In this document: positions 5,576-6,787 of the stretch, one piece after another
Layout of the letters: the number at the start of each line of letters is the position of its first letter
Numbering within the stretch: the stretch's first letter is position 1
Assembly: GCA_002293625.1 (NCBI GenBank)
Contig: DBDP01000065.1
Span: forward strand, 151-6,937
Origin: Clostridiales bacterium UBA929
GTDB lineage: Bacteria; Bacillota; Clostridia; Oscillospirales; UBA929
Reading direction: 5' to 3'
Length of the DNA stretch: 6,787 bases
Notes under the pieces: generated by a model
The model's database searches: none
What the model was told of the DNA's origin: nothing
What the model saw: the letters and a program-made list of their open reading frames with translations, nothing else
Position numbers and translations under genes: made by a program

Positions 5576-5604
5576 TTGCAAGAAAACCTGATTTGTAGTA
5601 TACT
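5576..5604 (+). promoter_or_regulatory. Sigma-A promoter for the HPt gene
   Basis: TTGCAA (5576-5581) and TATACT (5599-5604) are separated by 17 bp. The start would be near 5611, about 30 bases before the ATG. The two divergent promoters leave 42 bp between their -35 boxes, enough for a shared regulator, but no clear operator palindrome was seen there. Confidence 0.7.
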
Positions 5605-5641
5605 GTGTAATAGAACCCAGACAGCAAGGGAGGATCAGACA

Positions 5642-5983
5642 ATGGTTGAAAAAAAAGACTTCATTCAGTACCTCGACATGGAGGACGCCTTAAAACGTCT
5701 CGGAGGGATGAAATCCATCTATATAAGTCTTCTCCGTAAGTTCTTGGATAATACGTCCATCGAGGATTTGCGCAAGGCGGAACGGAGCGGAAATAGAAAA
5801 GAAATTGACGACGCCTCCCACGCGATCAAGGGATTGGCCGCGAATCTCTCTCTTCCGGCACTGAGCAGTGCGGCGGCGGCTCTCAACAACGCGGTTCGAT
5901 CCGGCGAAGCCGGCGGCGATTTGCCGCAGCGCGTTTACGACGCTTGGGAAAAGACGGCTTATGTTATCCGGGAAACCATCTAA
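5642..5983 (+). CDS. Stand-alone histidine phosphotransfer (HPt) protein (113 aa)
   Basis: The protein is a single HPt domain, a four-helix-bundle relay that carries a phosphoryl group on histidine between response-regulator receiver domains. The motif DDASHAIKGLAANLSL (56-71) contains the phospho-acceptor His60 followed by the family's K-G pair (Lys63, Gly64) and a small-residue helix; the second helix partner ALSSAAAALNNAVRSGE follows, as in E. coli ArcB/YojN type HPt domains. No other domain is attached. The ATG at 5642 is chosen because AAGGGAGG lies eight bases upstream; the frame is open further up only through a TTG that falls in the promoter. No histidine kinase or receiver gene is in the window, so its partners are elsewhere or beyond the edges. 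It is transcribed alone and ends at a strong terminator. Confidence 0.9.
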   Translation: MVEKKDFIQYLDMEDALKRLGGMKSIYISLLRKFLDNTSIEDLRKAERSGNRKEIDDASHAIKGLAANLSLPALSSAAAALNNAVRSGEAGGDLPQRVYDAWEKTAYVIRETI

Positions 5984-5991
5984 TTCGTAAC

Positions 5992-6032
5992 AAAACTGCC
6001 CACGGAACAATTGCGATTCTGTGGGTAGTTTT
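5992..6032. terminator. Bidirectional intrinsic terminator between HPt and the membrane protein gene
   Basis: AAAACTGCCCAC (5992-6003) pairs with GTGGGTAGTTTT (6021-6032), twelve pairs with one G-T wobble, extendable by four more pairs to leave a 9-base loop. The A-run on one arm and T-run on the other make it suitable for both converging genes. Confidence 0.88.
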
Positions 6033-6050
6033 ATGCGTTTATCTGAATTA

Positions 6051-6787
6051 TTATGTGATCTTTTCCTCCTGACGTTCAAGCCGCTTATTGAACCATTGAT
6101 ACGCAAACGAAATTGCGAGCAGCACAATGCCGCCGGTAAAATAGGAAACAATCCGCCATATCGTATCAAGCCCATGCAAATCCAACGCAAAGAGTTTCAA
6201 CACCGTAAAGATTGCCATCGACAACCCGCTTAAACGGGTTATTTTATTGCGCTTAACGAAGCCAAATATAACCCAGCCGAGCGCGGTCAAGCCAAACGCC
6301 AGCGTGAGAATCAAGCTCGACGGTTTCAGAGAGAGCCGAACGACAAGGTTTTGCGAAGCCAAAAACATCGCGAAGCCGGAAACGAGCAAAGGAAACCATT
6401 GGAGCGGGAGTTTACGCAGCCCGGCCAAAAAGCGCAGGGTATCTGTTACCCATGCAACTCCTGTGAGATTTATAATGATATACAGAACGAAGACAATTGT
6501 GGCGACAGAACCCCCGCCGTCAGTTAAGCCGCGCGAAAAAGCGTTGAAACCTACAAGCCATATTATGTTACAAACACCGATTAACACTGCCGCCGCATGA
6601 AAACCGCGGTTATGGATACGCTTAATGCGCGGCAGAACGAACGACAGCGCAAACCCAAACGTCATGGATAACAATGCGGCAACCACGCTCGCGCTGACAT
6701 CAGACCAGCGTAACAACGCCGGAGCCAACGGCAAATGCAAAATATATATCGCGTACAGCCATATATTAAGGGCACCTCTATAAACTC
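6051..6787 (-). CDS. DUF2339-like polytopic membrane protein, 5' end beyond window
   Basis: About 245 residues are visible and the frame is open to the right edge (reading YRGALNIWLYAIYIL before the TTG at 6740), so this is the C-terminal part of a larger protein. It has seven or eight hydrophobic segments of 18-23 residues: near ALNIWLYAIYIL, then SVVAALLSMTFGFAL, AAVLIGVCNIIWLV, ATIVFVLYIIINL, FPLLVSGFAMFLA, ILTLAFGLTALGWVIF, LSMAIFTVLKLFAL and IVSYFTGGIVLLAISFAYQ. The end TVLKLFALDLHGLDTIWRIVSYFTGG is the most telling part: DUF2339 membrane proteins finish with K-L-F-x-x-D-L-x-x-L-x-x-x-x-R-I-x-S-F. The last residues are a charged cytoplasmic tail. The family has no settled function; a cell-envelope role is only a guess. 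GC content is lower than in the metK half. Confidence 0.8.
   Translation of the reverse strand, partial: VYRGALNIWLYAIYILHLPLAPALLRWSDVSASVVAALLSMTFGFALSFVLPRIKRIHNRGFHAAAVLIGVCNIIWLVGFNAFSRGLTDGGGSVATIVFVLYIIINLTGVAWVTDTLRFLAGLRKLPLQWFPLLVSGFAMFLASQNLVVRLSLKPSSLILTLAFGLTALGWVIFGFVKRNKITRLSGLSMAIFTVLKLFALDLHGLDTIWRIVSYFTGGIVLLAISFAYQWFNKRLERQEEKIT

Noticed and set aside
5576..5641. Upstream extension of the HPt gene from a TTG
   Set aside because: The extension covers the -35 and -10 boxes and bypasses the AAGGGAGG site that serves ATG 5642.
5690..6190. - strand frame of 166 codons across HPt and the terminator
   Set aside because: It reads through a strong terminator, covers the antisense of HPt and overlaps the DUF2339-like gene end.
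6738..6740. TTG at 6740 as start of the membrane protein
   Set aside because: The frame stays open to the window edge with membrane-like residues (IWLYAIYIL), so the gene continues outside.

Overview
The window is a chromosomal stretch of a GC-rich, low-motility-signal Firmicute, most likely a clostridium of the Oscillospiraceae/Ruminococcaceae kind. The evidence is an IreB-family protein (restricted to Firmicutes), strong GGAGG-type ribosome binding sites, a short DivIVA-like coiled-coil protein, a clostridial-type HExxH/CxxC protein, and a GC-rich multi-hairpin intergenic repeat. Taxonomy is inferred from family resemblance only. Nine genes are supported as full or partial recognisable families, plus one 55-residue ORF of uncertain nature. 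No tRNA, rRNA, CRISPR array, insertion sequence or phage gene was seen, and no gene-free stretch exceeds about 180 bases.

Left part, + strand (1-1893): the 3' two thirds of metK (S-adenosylmethionine synthetase), cut by the window edge. A 178-bp gap follows, holding a series of GC-rich hairpins that looks like a dispersed repeat. Then comes a two-gene unit: a 199-residue putative zinc protein (HEREH plus two CxxC pairs) and a MazG-like pyrophosphohydrolase that starts one base after its stop.

Middle part, - strand (read from 5470 down to 1963): ireB, trxA, a DivIVA-like coiled-coil protein, a class-I glutamine amidotransferase-like hydrolase (peptidase C26), a tiny GTG-started ORF, then pyrB. 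The first five are tightly spaced (gaps of 24, 0, 30 and 1 bases) and probably form one operon from a good sigma-A promoter at 5504-5533. pyrB has its own promoter candidate inside the 3' end of the tiny ORF. The PyrB protein carries a C-terminal Cx4C...CxxC module like the zinc domain of the regulatory subunit PyrI, but lacks the nucleotide-binding domain. This is the most unusual protein feature in the window.

Right part: a stand-alone histidine phosphotransfer (HPt) protein on the + strand, divergent from ireB and with its own clear promoter. It converges on the C-terminal part of a DUF2339-like polytopic membrane protein on the - strand, which runs off the right edge. A strong bidirectional terminator separates the two.

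Taken together, the genes are mostly housekeeping (methyl-donor synthesis, pyrimidine synthesis, nucleotide clean-up, thiol redox) with signalling proteins (IreB as a Ser/Thr-kinase substrate, HPt as a phosphorelay intermediate). I see no convincing new defence or mobile system. The points worth following are the PyrB-zinc fusion, the hairpin chain after metK, the HExxH/MazG pair, and the IreB/HPt divergent control region.
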